Assembly: GCF_024323335.1 (NCBI RefSeq) | Contig: NC_066580.1 | Location: 88,707,391-88,771,390 of the forward strand | Direction: 5' to 3' | Source: Lathyrus oleraceus | Taxonomy: Eukaryota > Streptophyta > Magnoliopsida > Fabales > Fabaceae | Length of the DNA stretch: 64,000 bases | Shown here: positions 30,739 to 44,227 of the stretch, in pieces | Layout: each line of letters starts with the position of its first letter | Position numbering within the stretch: the stretch's first letter is position 1 | Program-made: the position numbers and the translations under genes | Notes under the pieces: model-generated | Told to the model about the DNA's origin: nothing | What the model saw: the letters and a program-made list of their open reading frames with translations, nothing else | Databases searched by the model: none

Positions 30739-33700
30739 AGTCGCATTACGCGAAAAACCGGCGGGAAAACGAAACAACAGAGCCGCCACCGTGCGTTATT
30801 TATCCCAAAAGAGGGAAAGGAAACGCTCGAAGTAAACCTGGAAAAGACATGGTCTCGCGACCAAAGAGAATGGGATCGGGAGTCGGTTATGCGAAGGGAA
30901 GGTATTAGCACCCCTACGCATCCGTCGTACTCGACGGGATCCACGCACAAAAGGAAGGATAAAGGTTGCTAAAACACTGCTCAAATAAACAAACACTGGC
31001 TGAAAGAGACACAAGAAAGCAAACGAAACTAACTCGGAAGGATATCGCATCCTGGGCCTACGTAGTCTGTTAGGCACAGACATCAGAGTCGACGTAGTTC
31101 GGGACGGGGAACCTGTGCTCGCTAGGATGTCGCATCCTATGCATACGTATCTTCTCGGACTAAAGAAGAATCAGAGCACTCGTAGCTCGGCTAACACACA
31201 CCAAACAAAACCACACAAACACAGGCAAACATGGAAACCGAATGCCAATCGCTGGACTTACATCAGACTCCAAACCAAACACACGCACACTGGAAACCAA
31301 ATGCCAATTGCTGGACTTACATCGGACTCCAAGCACATAACAATAGGATACGGAATGCCAATCGCTGGTCTTATATCCATCTCCTAACACACACAAAGAG
31401 AAAACAAAAAGGGCGCCCGGAGAGATCTGCTCATCTCTTGCCTACGTACCTCATCTAGTATGAGGATCAGGGCGACGTAGTTCCCCTACGCAGGGACAAA
31501 GGACTAGCTTAACCAGAGACTGGGAAATGACAAACTAGAAGGGAGACTAACTCGAGCCTAATAGTTATCATGTTAATTCACCATGGTCCTAGGTTGAGGT
31601 TGCTATCTAACTTGCACAGGGAGCAAGCTATCCTAAACAGCACAGGCAAAGCAAACATTCACACAAATAGCACACACTATATACAAACAAGTGGGCTCAA
31701 ACAAAGTTAGGCTTTAGTCAAGGGGTCATGTCAACCTCGACAAACAAGCCACTGTATCAGGGTGATGTTAGCTCTTAACCTTAACATTGAGAGTTAGGGT
31801 GAAGCAGATGAAATGGGAAGTGAGGGGTGTGTCTCACAGCTATTATCCCTGGCCTGGGAGAGCTTTAGACAAATGAAGGTGTGGGAGTTCAGAAAGTTGG
31901 AACTCTCTCCACAAGTTAATGACTCTATAGATCTTGGGCTATTATCCACAATGCATCAACACCAGTGGTGCGAGCAAAGGGATGACTCAACTGAATAGCA
32001 GGAGATGGATTGCACATCTCTTGTGTTCTGCCAATTGCCTTATCAAAGGTCTTTTCCTGCTTGGGGACAAAAATAAATAATCACAAGCATTGCCTCTTAA
32101 GGAGGACTTCAGACAGGTGCCTGCCCAAGTAACAGGGCAGGTCTTCCAGGCTACATGGAGTTAGTGGAATTATACCTCAATGCTCAAGCTATCAAGCAAA
32201 GCAAAAGCAACTTCACAAAGGAACTATAGCAACTAAGGTACCTGAAAACAATCCAACACAGTCAGTATACAACTCAAACAAAAGTCAAACAGACAGTTAC
32301 AAGTCAACAGTCAACTGTACATAAACAAACAGACAAGCATTAATGCACAAAGGTGCAAGCCACAAGGCCTAGGCTTAAGTCTCAAAGCCTACAAAACAAA
32401 CTCAAGATTAGTCATCAACAAGCAATGGATCAACTCCAATGAGTGAACATCATCAAGTATGGCAATTGTGCTGCTTGTCCTGAAAACACAACTCAAACAT
32501 AAGAAGCAACCCACTAGGACAAGGCCTAGGGTCAAAGTGAGAGAAATAATCCAAAACAGAACATGAAAATTGACAAGAATCAAGCTTAATCAATTAAGAA
32601 CAATATCCAAGTGGTCTCATATCAATGGCATCAACCAATTTCATTTCACAAAGCACATAAGGCAAAGCATGCAAGTTGAAAGCTCATTGAAGCAAACAGA
32701 ATGAACCAATCCATATCAACTCCAAAATGATTCAATAAATCCCAAGAAACATCATGGCTAAACAGCACAAATCACATGATCAACATACCAAAAATCAAGG
32801 CATTTGGACAAGTAGAATCATGGCAAATAAATTCCATAAGGCAAGGTATGCACAAACAAGCTCAATGGAGGCACAATTTCATACATCAACTTCACACAAG
32901 TATAAAACAGAATCCACACATGATAAATGCATCCAATCAAAGCCACAATTAACTTCAAAGTATCTAGAATCAATGTGCAAAATTTCAAGTTCATAGGATA
33001 AACATCCATCATTTCACAAATCATCTAAATTCATGACTATCAAAAAGTCCACAAATGACAAGCCAGAAACGAAAATTCCAAACAAATCACAAATGCATCC
33101 AGAAATTCCATAAAACTTCACAAGCAATCCTAACATCCAGAAGTAGCATCATGCAAAAATTCACATCAATTGGCATTTGTTTGGCATGGTAAACAAAATC
33201 CACAAGTTGAGCAAGCAATGGTGTGACACACATTGTCACACCTACATTAAACAGATCATATCTCAACAACCAAAAATGAGAAAAATGCAAACTCTATTCC
33301 AAAATGACCATTAGGATGTCTAGTTTAAGCACACAAAATTTCAAGAGTGTTGGATAAAATCTCATCATTTCACAATCAAAATGGCAAGGTAGGTCAAGAT
33401 AGCACATGTATACACAATCCCTAAGCAACATTAAAATCCATGCGTGCATAATTTCTGGAAAAATCATCAAAAAATATTACAGATCATGAGGAACATCATA
33501 CAAAAAACCTCATCTCATTTGGACAATCCATCATTGAGTTATGAATTTTTGAATGGATGAAAAAAATAAGAAGCATGTGAACAAGGCATATATTAATGTG
33601 GATGGTAAATGAACTAAAAATGCAAGGCCTAATGTGAAAATGCTCCAGTTGAGGATCGGACCGTGTTAGGATTTGAATGTGGCGCGTTTACAATGAAACG

Positions 33701-35540
33701 CTGCGCTTCATTAAAGCTTATGTGGCGACGGGAAGCAATCGTGTCCAATCATTCTGCCACGCTGGTGCCAAGTGGACCAGTGCATGAACACAAACAAGAA
33801 AACGCATGCAAAGAAGCGCTCAAAAGATCAAACGCGTTCTGGCAATAGAAACCCTAAGATGTTCATCACGTTCATCACCAAATTTCCAGGTCAAGAACAT
33901 TTGTCACAGAAATTCGCAAACAGCATACCATTGCACTCGTCTTTGCACGTACATCAACAATCTAAACTCAATTTGCCCTAACTCTCACTAACATGCTTGG
34001 ATCGAGCAAGATAAGATTCACACATCAAACTTAAAATCAGCATAACTTCCTCAATTCTTGATGAAAATACACGATACAAAGCTCAGTGCAATCAGTGATG
34101 GAAGATCTATAACATGCATATCACAATTTCAAGAATTAGAGCACGCGAATCCTAACCTTGTTGGAAGTGCAGAACTGAAATCAGTGTTTTGAAGCCTTGC
34201 AAGGTAGAAACAGATGATCCTATGCTCTTGAATGAATGAATGGAGGAAGGATTGGATGTTAAACTTGCACGATTTTGCTGGAATCTTCACTTGCCATTAA
34301 TGAGCAAAACTTCAACAGTACCAAAATCTGCTCGAAAATGATGGATTCTTGCTTCCAAAAGTATCCAAATATGCTTGTGGATGATGGAACAATCAAGAAC
34401 AATGCAAGGTTTGTGCAAAATTTTGATGAAAAAGTGAGAGAACTCAATGGAGAAAATTGTGCAAAAAATCTAGATCTGAATAAATTATGAACTGTTAATG
34501 CATTTTCTATTATGATTAGGCTATATATATGTTCTGTTAATGATTCTTGCTAATCATGATTAAGCCATGCCAAAGAGATTAATGAAATGAAGGTGTAATG
34601 GCCAATTTGCAAATGCACCTTAATGTGTGATAACCAATGCTACAGTGCACGATTCTGTGCTTAATTCACCTAAAAAATCCATTTGGAGCCAAATGCACAT
34701 GATGGAATGTGTGGACAATGCATAGTTTTTGAATTTAAAAGTTCCCTCCAAAATTCAAATGAAAATGCCAAAAATTTTGTGATCAAAATGCATGATATGT
34801 GATGCATGTTTTGGATAGCTCATGTCAAAATAGGAATGTTACAAAAAGAACCACATCAATTGGCTTTATGGTTCAAAAGTTATGCACTTGTGAAGTTCAA
34901 ATCCATTTGGCAATGATTGATCCATATTTCCTCAACCACACATCATAAATTCATGTTCTTGGACTTTTTAGAAAGGTGGGAGCAAGATCTTCAACTTTCA
35001 TGTTGGACAAAATTTCATTTGAAGCTTGCTTGATGATGTAATCTTGAGGAGAAAACCTTTCCATTTTTGGCAATTTCAAATTACAGGTCACTTACTATTT
35101 TTGGAAACTTTTCATCTGACCTCAAATTCTTCATTGTTGATGTTTGAAATGTCAAATGAGACTTGTATCGACATGAATGAGGCCTCTCTAACCATCTCCC
35201 ACCTTCAAATCCATGGTTGAATTGACAGTTGACTTTGGTTGACTTTCTAGGGTTTCAGATGAATTGCAGCTTGACTGGTGAGCCTTGAGCATCCAATCTT
35301 TGGCCAAACCACTTCAAAATGATCCCTAGGTCATATGAACTCAATGAACCAACCCTAGGGCTTTGCTTCCATAGGAAATGCACTTGCTTGCTTGCACAAC
35401 TGAATCTCCTGACCAGTCTTGACTGATGACTTGCACTTGGGCAAAGGACAATGCAATGCTATGCAGTGGACAATGCAATGCTAATGACTTAAAATGAAAA
35501 TGTTTGTACAAAATGGGAGGTGCAAATTTGAGGTGCTACA
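30739..35540 (-). mobile_element. Solo LTR (4,802 bp) inserted in gag of element B
   Basis: On the minus strand it begins TGTAGCACCTC (35540) and ends TAATGCGACT (30739), with no PBS, PPT or internal region. The flanking duplication is CGTCC against TGTCC, one base changed. Its end block matches the element C LTRs and more distantly the element A LTR. It arose most likely by recombination between the two LTRs of a full element. It carries a TATA-like CATATATATAG at 34521-34531 and a three-unit tandem repeat. No gene lies in it. Confidence 0.88.
31231..31395 (-). repeat. Tandem repeat in the solo LTR, three units of about 57 bp
   Basis: Units contain ATGCCAATCGCTGGACTTA or close variants followed by CAGACTCCA and a CA-rich tail. 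The element C LTRs have the same three-unit array (47654-47820 and 57065-57232), so it is an old feature of this LTR family. Confidence 0.8.
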
Positions 35541-36667
35541 GGACGCACGGTCTTCCTCCTCACAGAGGGTCTTCTTGATTTCATATAGGAGGTCACAGCA
35601 TGTGCCTCTCCATCTTTCTTCTTTGCAAACGCCCCATAGCGCTTGGCAGAAGAGCCTTCTTCCTTGGTTAGACGTCCTTCTCTAACCCCTTTTTCTAAAC
35701 GCATCCCCATATTCACCATCTCGGTGAATTCAGAAGGAGCTCTAGCAATCATCCGCTCATAATAGAATGAACTCAAGATCTTCAGAAAGATCTTGGTCAT
35801 TTCCTTCTCTTCTAGCGGAGGCACGATCTGTGCTGCCACTTCTCGCCACCTGTGGGCATACTCTTTGAACGTTTCCTTATCCTTCTGGGACATGGCCCTT
35901 AGCTGATCCCGATCGGGAACCATATCTATATTATATTTGTACTGCTTGACGAAGGCTTCGCCAAGGTCGTTGAAAGATCGGATGTTCGCATTGTCTAACC
36001 CCGTGTACCAGCGCAGAGCGGCACCGGACAGACTGTCTTGAAAGTTGTGGATGAGCAATTGATCGTTATCAGTCTGAGTAGACATCTTCCTGGCATACAT
36101 GACCAGGTGGCTGAGAGGACAAGCATTTCCCTTGTATTTTTCAAAGTCAGGGACCTTGAATTTCACCGGGATCTTCACATTGGGAACCAAGCACAATTCG
36201 GAAGCAGACTTGCCGAAAAGATCCTTTCCTCTAAGAGTCTTCAATTCCTTGCGAAGCTCAAGAAATTGGTCGTTCATCACGTCCATCTTCTCATAGACAT
36301 CTGGGCCCTCAGACGGCTCAGAATGATAGATGGTGTCGTCTACCCTAGGCATGGTATGCACGACAAGAGGAGGAATAGCAAGGACCGGGCTAGATGCCGA
36401 CATAGAAGCAAAAGTTGGAGCAGGACCCTCGGGCATGAAATTCGGAGGCATCCCCCACGGGAATCCGGTTGGCATAGATGCTGGAGCAAAATGGGCACTG
36501 GCTGCAGGCACAGTTGAGGAGACAATCTCAGAAATGACTGTCCTCTGGGGAGGAGTTGAAGGTGTCGGAGAAGACTGGCTCTGGGCAGCAAGGAATGATT
36601 CCATCAAAGCACTCGGTCTGGCCACTTCTTCCTTGAGTTCACGGTTCTCTTGCTCTAGTTAATCCAT
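35541..36667 (-). pseudogene. N-terminal gag of element B
   Basis: From ATG 36667 the third codon is already TAA (36659-36661), then gag is open to the solo LTR. An N-terminal heptad-like segment (LEQENRELKEEV) and a Pro/Ser/Ala-rich linker lead to the Ty3 capsid core (NVKIPVKFKVPDFEKYKG, RWYTGLD, FKEYAHRWREVAAQI). Upstream of the ATG, LTHRYYTRAN is in frame, matching a segment conserved in A, C and D. Gag coding resumes at 30733. Confidence 0.88.
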
Positions 36668-36978
36668 CAGTCTTAAAGTGTTGGCTCTAGTGTAGTACCG
36701 GTGAGTCAGCTTGTCTTTAAAATAAATGAAGAATACAGAGTAAGACCACAGGACAAGAAGTCGGGAACCAAAACCTGCTTATGCACATCATGCATGCAAT
36801 GCTTGTGCACATAATTTGTTTTTATATTTCAAAGGAACTCTAGGGTTTTATTTGAAATTTTAGAAATATTAACTATTTAACACATATGGAAATATCTCAT
36901 CAAATAATATCAGGGAAAAGAAGTACAACACTATCAATCATATACAAGAGAAAAGGAAAATAATCATCCTATGGATCC

Positions 36979-38430
36979 CTAGAAACAATCGTCTAAAGCT
37001 CGGGACACAGGAAGATAGGATGCGCGAAGTCTCTTCACTTCCTTCTCATAAGCTGCCTCCATATCTGCCTTCTCTTTGGCGAGTCGATCATACTTCCTCT
37101 TCCAAAACCGGGAAGACTGGGGAAGTAGAGAAGTCCATGCATCATCAGGGTCATCAATAACTTGATGCTCGAGGAACTCAATCAAAGCATCTTTCTCCTT
37201 AATCTGCTAAAGCAACTCTTCGCTTTCACGGATCCAGGCACAAGATAGGTCTTCGTCTCTCAACTCCTCTACTCCTTGGTTAGGGAGGGTGGAAGGCCCA
37301 ACCATAACCAAAAGTGTAGGTCTCGGATACTCGTAAGGCATGAGATATTCAGACGCTCTCTTCCTAACCCAAGTAGTATAAGGCTCCATGGCAATGCAAT
37401 TCTTAGGACCCAACTCCTTCCTTCCTTTCTTATGAATCTTGCGCCAAGCGCGGACCATCCTAGCTTTCAAGCCTTGGGGATCTTTACCCTCCTGAAATAA
37501 CACACCTTCTAACAAAATGTTATTAGGTTTATCCTTTAGGGGTAACCCAAGCTGACGACGTGCCAAAATAGGGTTGTAGTTAATCCCACCACATGTACCA
37601 AGAAGAGGCACATTGGAGAATTCACCACAAGAGTTAATAATCTGCACACCATCATACACACGGTTATACCAAGAGATATCATCATTAGTGAGAGACATAA
37701 GTCTCGTGGACCACCGTAGACATCCCTTGTTCTCCTTGAAAGCGACCGTCTGAGGTAACTGAGAAATAAACCACTTATACAACAGAGGCAAACAGCACAC
37801 AATGGCACCACCACCCTTTGCGTTCCTCATATGCAAAGAAAAATAAGTATCACCCAACAGAGTCGGAACGGGGTTAAGAGTAAAAAAGATCCTAATGGCG
37901 TCCACATCCTTAAACTTGTCAATGTTGGAAAACAATACCAATCCATAGATGAGAAGTACAAATATGGCTTCAAAGGCATCCTCACTCATGGCCTTCCCAT
38001 AGACAGTAGCTTGAGCAATAAGGAACTCAGAAGGGAGACCTTGAATTACACCTTTGGTAGTCATATGAGCACCAACCAGAGATTCATCTATGTGTAACAT
38101 GTCAGCTATCTCTTGAGAAGTAGGAATACTCTCCAAGCCACTGAACGACAACTCGTCTAGAATAGGTATACCCACAAGATGGGCATACTCCTCAAGCGTA
38201 GGCAAAAGCTGGAAATCCGGAAAAGTGAAGCAACGGTACAAGGGATCATAAAACTGCACCAATACACTCATCAACCCTTCATCCACCTGAGTAGTCAGAA
38301 GAGGAAGAAGCTTCCCAAAACGAGCTTTAAAACCCAAAGGATCTAATACATAAGATGTCAGATTCCTTAACTCTTTCAAATCTGGTTGTCTGAAGCTATA
38401 CTTCTTCGTATTCCTTCTTTGTCTTTCCAT
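36979..38430 (-). pseudogene. ORF1 of element B (Ogre-type, DUF7745-like)
   Basis: 407 codons from ATG 38430 to TAG 37207-37209, then the same frame stays open to 36979 with a charged coiled-coil-like tail (FWKRKYDRLAKEKADMEAAYEK). Conserved blocks include LVQFYDPLYRCFTFPDFQL, PTLEEYAHLVGIP, PTLLGDTYFSLHMRNAKGG and ISWYNRVYDGVQIINSCGEF. An extra ORF before gag is the hallmark of Ogre, and plant proteins of this type carry a DUF7745-like domain; the function is unknown. Element D has TAG at the same codon, so the stop is either ancestral or functional. Confidence 0.88.
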
Positions 38431-39323
38431 GTCTGAAATTTTGCAAATAAACCCCTTTAAGTTCCTTGAAAATTTTCTTTATTATTGATGATATGGGTGC
38501 AAATGAGTGCATGAATGCATGAATGCAACAATCACACTCAAGTATCAAGCAAAGCACACCAAATAAAGGTCATGGGATGGATCATATCATCCTTAATATC
38601 AATCATCCATTTTGGTGGATTATGGTTTACACCTTATCAACACCCAAGTTCCATTGATATTAAGGATATATGAACGGATCAACCATGAATCAAGGGTTTG
38701 TTGCGAATCACGAGCATGGGGTTTAGGTTAAGAACCACCCAAAGGGAATGTACTAAGGTTTAAACCTACCAAACATGTTCTACAAGAGGTTCCCATAGTC
38801 ATCATCCCATCTTTCGGATATTATCGGAGAAATGACTACTCGTATTCCAAAAATATTCTCAAGAGAGAATCTTATAAGTGTAGTATCGTGTAACAATCGT
38901 ATCAAATCTTACATTTGAACGACTTTCGCACTACATCCTAAGAATAGGCCAAGATGGGCTTGGTAAACTAAGGTCCTTGGCTTCTAAGGTCTATATTGGA
39001 AAGAGTAATGTCTAACCATAACTACTTGTGTGACATTATTGATCCCAGCATGACCTCCACCAAGTGAATGGACTTGCAAGTCAACTTGCTAAGGAATAAC
39101 TCCACACAAGTCAACAAGACTACGCCATTCTCCTATCCTAAGTGCACTCGAGTCCGGGTATAGAACTCATCTCACAAATATCACCAAGCATACAAGGAAT
39201 TAATATCAAGCAAATCAATCATTACATACAATACAGTAATCCCAAATTGCACAAAAATATGTCACAAGACAATACAATACAACAAGCATGAAAAGTTGGC
39301 AAAACCTACTAGGCAAATGGTTT
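38431..39323 (-). other. 5' leader of element B
   Basis: Non-coding; it aligns with the element D leader (4864-5768). It contains the conserved 15-bp hairpin (38589-38667) and CATGAATGCATGAATGCA repeats near 38510. Confidence 0.75.
38589..38667 (-). other. Conserved leader hairpin, 15-bp stem (element B)
   Basis: The arms 38589-38603 and 38653-38667 are exact reverse complements with a 49-base loop, the same as in element D. On the element's strand an outer CATAT/ATATG pair extends the stem past a bulge. Confidence 0.75.
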
Positions 39324-39341
39324 TCCCCAGCAGAGTCGCCA
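39324..39341 (-). other. Primer binding site of element B (tRNA-Arg type)
   Basis: The minus strand reads TGGCGACTCTGCTGGGGA, 6 bases (GAAAAG) from the LTR end at 39348. Confidence 0.93.
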
Positions 39342-41225
39342 CTTTTCTGTAACGGGGTATTCGTTACCATTAGAGATATTGACTAAATCCAAGGTAAACC
39401 ATACAAGTCGAGTCGCCACCGCACTTCTATTTATCCAAAGGAATAGTTAGAAAGCGAACAAAAACCTAATAGTTTTAACAAAACTAGTAAAAGAAACAGA
39501 GATCTGGGTAAGGGGGTTGGTTATGCAATGGGAAGGTGTTAGGCACCCAAAACATCCTAGGTACTCCTAGGGAGCCCTTTTCACACTTGTGAAGGTTGTT
39601 GTCTTGTGAAAAATTTGTTTGTGCAAACATGATTGAAGAGATGAGAAGAGAATATACAAGTTATTTACAATTTGTGTTTGGATGGATAAACCCATTGCCT
39701 ACGTACCATCTTATAAAAAGATTAGGATCAAAACCTCGTAGTTCGGGGTAAAAATTTCAAAATGAGTTGGTGAATTGATTGGTCCAAAAGCCTTAAGGTC
39801 TTTTGTTATCAAAGGGAGAAAACTCAACCAAACCACAAATCCACCATGTGAGGATAGCTTCAACATGCTAGTGAGGGGTTAACCCTATAATAAGCATGGA
39901 AGACTCATTGTCCATCACTAAGGATATAGGTGAGTATTACATCTACCACAAGGATAACTCAAACCTAATAGCTAAAGGTTATGGAAAATTTGATTAAGAA
40001 AGTGGCCATTCGAACCACAAAAAAGACATTTGAATAGGTTATATTTACCAATTGGAAGTATATACAAAAAGTGGTCAAAGTTGACTTAAAGATTCAATTC
40101 AAAATAAGTGTTATGAAAAGAAAGTTTGAAAATCAAAAGCATAAGGCTTAGGTTTCTAATGTTTGAAAACAATAGTTAAATGTTTGCACAAAAAGAGTTT
40201 TGGCTTGGCTTAGAGTGGAGATGAAGAAGAAGGGCTAAGTCCTAAGGAAACAAAAAGATGAGGGATAAGAAATGAAACCACACTAGGAGTTCCTCTCTTG
40301 AGATCATATTGATGATCCAAGTAGCTCCCATCCTTTGGAATAAGCAAGCACAAAGCATAAGCAACCAAACAAGTCTCATAAGAGATCCTCAATGTATCTT
40401 GTATCTTCCACTTAGATGAACATGGTAATGATCCTCCAATTAAGCTCAAATGGGAACTCCTAGCACACAAGCACACACATCAAAAGTTCCATGAAGTAAA
40501 ACAAGAATGGACAAGAGTGAGTTTAGAGATTTGGTCCTTCTAATCCATCTTCACCAATAAGATCCATTTACTCCAATCTTTGCATAAGGAAAGGTCCTAG
40601 AATATAAGTCCAATTCTCCATTTCTTTGCATAGGGGAAGTCCTAGAAACTAAGTCCATTTCTTTGCATTTGGTTCACAACAAACAAAACAAAACACAAGC
40701 AAAATAATATATACACAATTATATGCTCAAGTGAGCAAAAGGCAAATGGCATTAACATAAACATGTGCTCAAGTGAGCAAAGAGGAAAAAGAAATGAATA
40801 ATATGTGCAAGAATAGTAAATTGCATAAAAGTAAATTGCATAAAGTAAAGGTTAATTGTTAATAGTTAGTGTTAGTAATTAGTGTGCCATAAGGCAAATT
40901 TAGCGCTATGTTAAGCAATCGTAATTGGACTTATGTAGAAGTCACAACTATCTGAGTGTGGTCAATAATAATGTAGGCAACAAACACAAGTTAGGAGTCT
41001 TGATTAGTGAACCAAGTCCCAAAAACTTGTCATGCCAAAAAGAAGAAGAGAATTGATCTTGTATTGGTTTAAGCCTTTTGCATGATTTCAAAGACAATCT
41101 ATCCTTAATGCAAAGCCATCCACTTGATCAATCGATCAAGATGAATTAGTTTTGAGTCAAGAAAGGTTAAATCCCTCTAAAGAATGCTAACTTATCAACC
41201 TTCCACTCATTGATCAAAAAGAAAA

Positions 41226-41250
41226 AGAAGAAGAAGAAGAAGAAGAAGAA
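41226..41250. repeat. GAA microsatellite
   Basis: About eight GAA units sit in the element B 5' LTR. The corresponding part of the 3' LTR (near 7650-7680) is shorter and interrupted, so the run changed after insertion. Confidence 0.85.
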
Positions 41251-42701
41251 AAATGGAGAATGGAAATGGCAAAAATTAAAGTGCATTAAATGAAATACCA
41301 TATACCAATCCTCCTATGTTGACCAATGACATTGAAAGTCAAGGTCAAACAATCAAAAACAGAAGTGAGATGAAGATTGGATGTCAAGAAATGAATAAAC
41401 TATTTTTGGCATTTTTTAATATTTAAAAATAAACTTGAATTAAAATAAAATGGAAAGGTCAAACTTCAAAATCACTTCAAATCAACCTTGAAAGATCCAA
41501 GTGATTTATCCTAAGTTCAACAAGGTCAAACAAGGTTTGAGAAAAAATTTCAGCATTTTTAAAAGTCACAAACTATTTTTTACCAATTAAAAATGAATAA
41601 AAAATAACCTAATTGAACTAAAATCTCAAATAAATCGCGAATCAATTCAAAAATTGATGAGAATATTTTTCATAGATCCATCATCATTCAAATAGGTTAG
41701 GAAAATATTTTTGCATTTTTTGAATATCAAAAACTATTTAAAATGAATTAAAAATAACCAAAAAAGAGAAAATTCAAAAAAAATATCAAATGACAAAATA
41801 AAAAATGTTAAAAATCAGAAATAAAAACTAGAAATTATTTGGGAAATAATGCAATTGGTCCCATATTTTTTGGATTAAAAATGAAAAAGATATTAATTTT
41901 TGAAGATAATTGGAATTTAAGAAAATAAAAACAGAAAATAGAAAATGCAAAAAAGGAGGAGCGTTGGATCTGAGCTCATTAATTGAGCTAGCAGATCACA
42001 GGCTCCTAAGGCGCGCGCCTATGGTGGTCTCTGGTTAATGCACGCGCATGGGAAAAAATTAAAAGTCATAACAATGAATGATCCTGATTGAATCTGGAAA
42101 ATGAATCAAGCGGTCCAGATTTAAACTGGACATGATGAAGCCACCGGAGCCACCGTCTTCTCCGGTGAGCTTCCAGATTCCAGCCAAAATGCAGAACTTC
42201 AAAACTTAACCAAATCAAGCGATCTATACATAAATAGAAAGCTGGGATGATGTATATCACCCTGTACCATCCTTTTTCATTCTAGATCTCTAGGTTTTGA
42301 GAAATCAGAAGTTGAAAATCTGGTGTTCATCATGAACTCAATGAATTGCAAAAATTAAAAGCATAAACATGATGCCTCTATTGAGAGGACTTCAGGCAAC
42401 ACAAAACCACAGCCAATAGGTCAAAGGACTAGGAGAATCGAAGAAAATACCAGTTGGAGTTCAAGTTTGAGTTCTGGTGATTTGAGCTTGAAACCTTGCT
42501 TGCTTTATCAAAACAGAAGTTCAATGAAGTGTATGGTGAAGGTCTAGAAGCATTAGATATATGAATACAACCAGATGTAGTTCAATTCGAGATCTGAAAA
42601 TTTTAAGAGAAATGAAACTTGCTTCTTTAGTGATGGTTAGGGAATGAATTTTGCAGCATTTCAGGTTGAAAATTGGATGTGAAATGGAGGGAATGAAGCT
42701 T

Positions 42702-42711
42702 CTATTTATAG
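42702..42711 (-). promoter_or_regulatory. TATA box, element B 5' LTR
   Basis: The minus strand reads CTATAAATAG, identical to the 3' LTR box at 8872-8881. Confidence 0.65.
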
Positions 42712-44227
42712 AGGAATTGGCAAGGGAAGTGTGAAGGGAATCTGTGTGCATGGCATGTGAAGCTTCATTGCATGGGCTTGCATGACCATGCACAAGGCCC
42801 AAAAACAATTCCAAATGAATTTTGAGCAATGGCTAAAGGGAATTGGACGTGTGAAATGCAAGGCAAATGCTCATGTAGCAAGATTTCGAGTGAATTCTCC
42901 AATTGTACCTAATCATTCACCTCTTCAAAAATACCATTTAGAAAATCCAAGCATAGGCATGTGGGTAATGGTTGGAAATTTCTTGATGTAAGGAATAATT
43001 GTTATGTTGGTCAAAAATCCATTTGGAATGTGGAAATTTATGAAATTTGAGTTTAAAGTGTGATATGCAAAACATGTCAAGGCAAGGTTTCTAAAATTGG
43101 CCAACTTTCAATCCCTTCTGTTTTGATGATGAAAGCTTCAAATGAAAAACCCTTCAACATCAAATTTGTAGATCTTTTCAAGACAATCAAAATGGACTTA
43201 AATTTTGCATCATTCGGATTTTTTATGAAATAGTTGTGGCACTTGAAGTTGGACTTTTTTGACTTTTAATGCATTTGGCCTAAAAGGACCTATATCGTCT
43301 TGCATTATCACATGTATTTCCTTTAAGATTTTGAAATTTTATTCAACATAACATTTGAATTAGACATCTTAAGCTTTCCAATGCATTTAATCCCACCTCA
43401 AAATCATAAAAAATGAATGAGTTATGTCCTTGGTAAGTTGACCCAAAATTAGGGTTTCAGTCAAAATGACCTATAATGTATTGGAATAGAAGATGGTCTT
43501 CCAAGCTTCAAATAAAATTTTGATGAACATGAAAGTTGTTCATATTGTCCTTAAGAACATTTGTGCTTTTGGAACCATCTCCATTTGACTAACCCATAAA
43601 ATGTTAGGTCTCAGTGCATTTCAAAATAGTCAGATGAATTGACTGATCAATTTCTCAAGTTCACAACTCATATCTTTATTAATTGATGATTGAGGACACT
43701 AAAATAAGTTCAAATATGCATGAAATGAAGAGTTAAAGAACTTCCCTTGATTTTATTTGATCATTGGCTGAGGTTGCTTCATGAGGAAGGCATTGTGGTG
43801 CACAGATGAATTAGGGTTTCTCTGGGGAACAAACCTCAAATCCTTTGACTTTCTTTGATCAAAAATGATGAATTGAGGTACTAGGGAAGCATATTTGATG
43901 GATGAGAGCTTTGGGGACCATTACCATGCTTGCTTTCATCTCCTCTTGGGCATGTCTTTGTACCAATGACCTCCTAGAAACTTTGGACTTTGTGATTGCT
44001 CAAGCTACAAACAAAAGATGTTAGTGACATATTTTTGTGCTTTTGGTTAGTACATAAAATGAGAAAAGCAATGTTATACAATTCAAGCATGCTTGGTGAT
44101 CTCAAACCACTCACAAGGAGTCCCACCCAAAGGGAAAGGGGACCAAGATACTCAATGATCCTTGAGGCTATGCCATGCAATGTTATGATCCCATGAGGGA
44201 TCTTAGGGACAAAATTAGGGTCTTACA

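Larger units (their letters stand above)
5777..44227 (-). mobile_element. Element B: near-complete Ogre-like Ty3/gypsy retrotransposon with two nested insertions
   Basis: Both LTRs, PBS, leader, ORF1, gag, protease, pro-RT intron, RT, RNase H, second (archaeal-type) RNase H, integrase, 3'UTR and polypurine tract are present in order on the minus strand, with a perfect GATAA target duplication. The span is 38,451 bp. Removing element A (11,651 bp), the solo LTR (4,802 bp) and their duplicated target sites leaves about 21,988 bp, the size class known for Ogre. Stops in gag, pro, pol and a lost RT catalytic Asp make it defective. It sits in the ORF1 of element D in the opposite orientation. Confidence 0.93.
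39348..44227 (-). repeat. 5' LTR of element B (4,880 bp)
   Basis: Runs on the minus strand from TGTAAGACCC (44227) to the end next to the PBS (39348). It is nearly identical to the 3' LTR but contains about 258 extra AT-rich bases at 41694-41951 and an expanded GAA microsatellite near 41226-41250. TATA-like CTATAAATAG is at 42702-42711 and AGGCGCGCGCCT at 42009-42020. GATAA (44228-44232) follows as target duplication. Confidence 0.93.

Noticed and set aside
33663..33991. Open frames in the solo LTR
   Set aside because: Chance frames on the strand opposite to the LTR; no counterpart in the element C LTRs.
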